From Diaporthe sp. PMI_573 (Eukaryota > Ascomycota > Sordariomycetes > Diaporthales > Diaporthaceae), in contig JAJTUP010000051.1 of NCBI GenBank assembly GCA_021399435.1, positions 310,001 through 374,000 on the forward strand: a stretch of DNA of 64,000 nucleotides, read 5' to 3'. The translations under genes and the position numbers were made by a program. The notes beneath the pieces were generated by a model. That model made no database searches. It was not told where the DNA came from and saw only the letters and a program-made list of their open reading frames with translations. Shown one piece after another: positions 63,787 through 64,000 of the stretch (its first letter is position 1; every line of letters begins with the position of its first letter).

Positions 63787-64000
63787 AAGGCGGTTAATTA
63801 AGCAATAGGGTTTCTGACAATAATTACAAGCTAATAAAAGCTATTCGGGGTAAATACTTAAATTAACTGCTAAAGAGCTATTTATGCTATCTAGTAATAA
63901 GCGTGTCCTTATATGTCTATCTCTTCAGCCTGGCTCACGAGGCTTACCTGGCTTACTGGTAATCTGGTGATCCTAATAATCCGGTTGGCTTACTTAGATT
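63787..64000 (-). repeat. Right arm of the large inverted repeat, cut by the window end
   Basis: Inverse match to 62989-63214 (see left arm). The repeat continues to the last base, so the outer boundary is outside the window. Confidence 0.8.

Overview
This is a nuclear contig from a filamentous ascomycete (Pezizomycotina). The signs are many short GT-AG introns of about 40-130 bp, a multimodular NRPS, a HET-domain protein, a DUF7708 protein, fungal MFS and NCS1 permeases, a fungal-type TIM50, and transposons decayed by CpA-to-TpA changes typical of repeat-induced point mutation (RIP). I cannot name the genus from the sequence alone. Exon structures were worked out by hand from splice consensus and reading frame.

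Layout. 0-10 kb: a tandem SnoaL-like protein diverging from a carotenoid/stilbene cleavage oxygenase, a small secreted protein absent from simple ORF scans, a kinase-like pseudogene with two in-frame TAA codons, a coiled-coil protein, and a gene interrupted by a (GA)n tract. 13-30 kb: a possible secondary-metabolite locus with a Dabb-domain protein, a two-module NRPS (degenerate C-A-T-C-A-T-C), an AhpD/CMD-like protein and a DHA2-type drug:H+ antiporter. 30-42 kb: a HET C-terminal fragment, the mitochondrial phosphate carrier MIR1, a full HET protein, TIM50, an F-box-like protein and a protein with a SnoaL-like C-terminal part. 42-52.6 kb: an NCS1 nucleobase permease with a GC-AG intron, a DUF7708 (NLR-type N-terminal) protein, a DUF7025/AAA ATPase and a small signal-peptide plus TM protein. 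52.8-55.9 kb: an apparently complete hAT transposon with an exact 8-bp target duplication. 57.2-59.0 kb: an alpha-glucoside/hexose-type MFS permease. 60.2-64 kb: an AT-rich nest of decayed repeats, with a Fot1/pogo-like element inserted (TA duplication) into another repeat, a second uninterrupted copy of that repeat, and a large inverted repeat running off the end.

How the parts relate. MIR1 and TIM50 are core mitochondrial genes. Around them lies accessory material: metabolite biosynthesis and export on the left, allorecognition/NLR-type genes in the middle, nutrient permeases and transposons on the right. The NRPS with its small-enzyme neighbours and exporter is the best candidate for an undescribed pathway. 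Its first adenylation domain has Ser where the conserved Asp that binds an amino acid's alpha-amino group should be, so an unusual first building block, or a dead first domain, is possible. The transposons show two ages: an intact hAT and heavily mutated Fot1-like and inverted-repeat elements.
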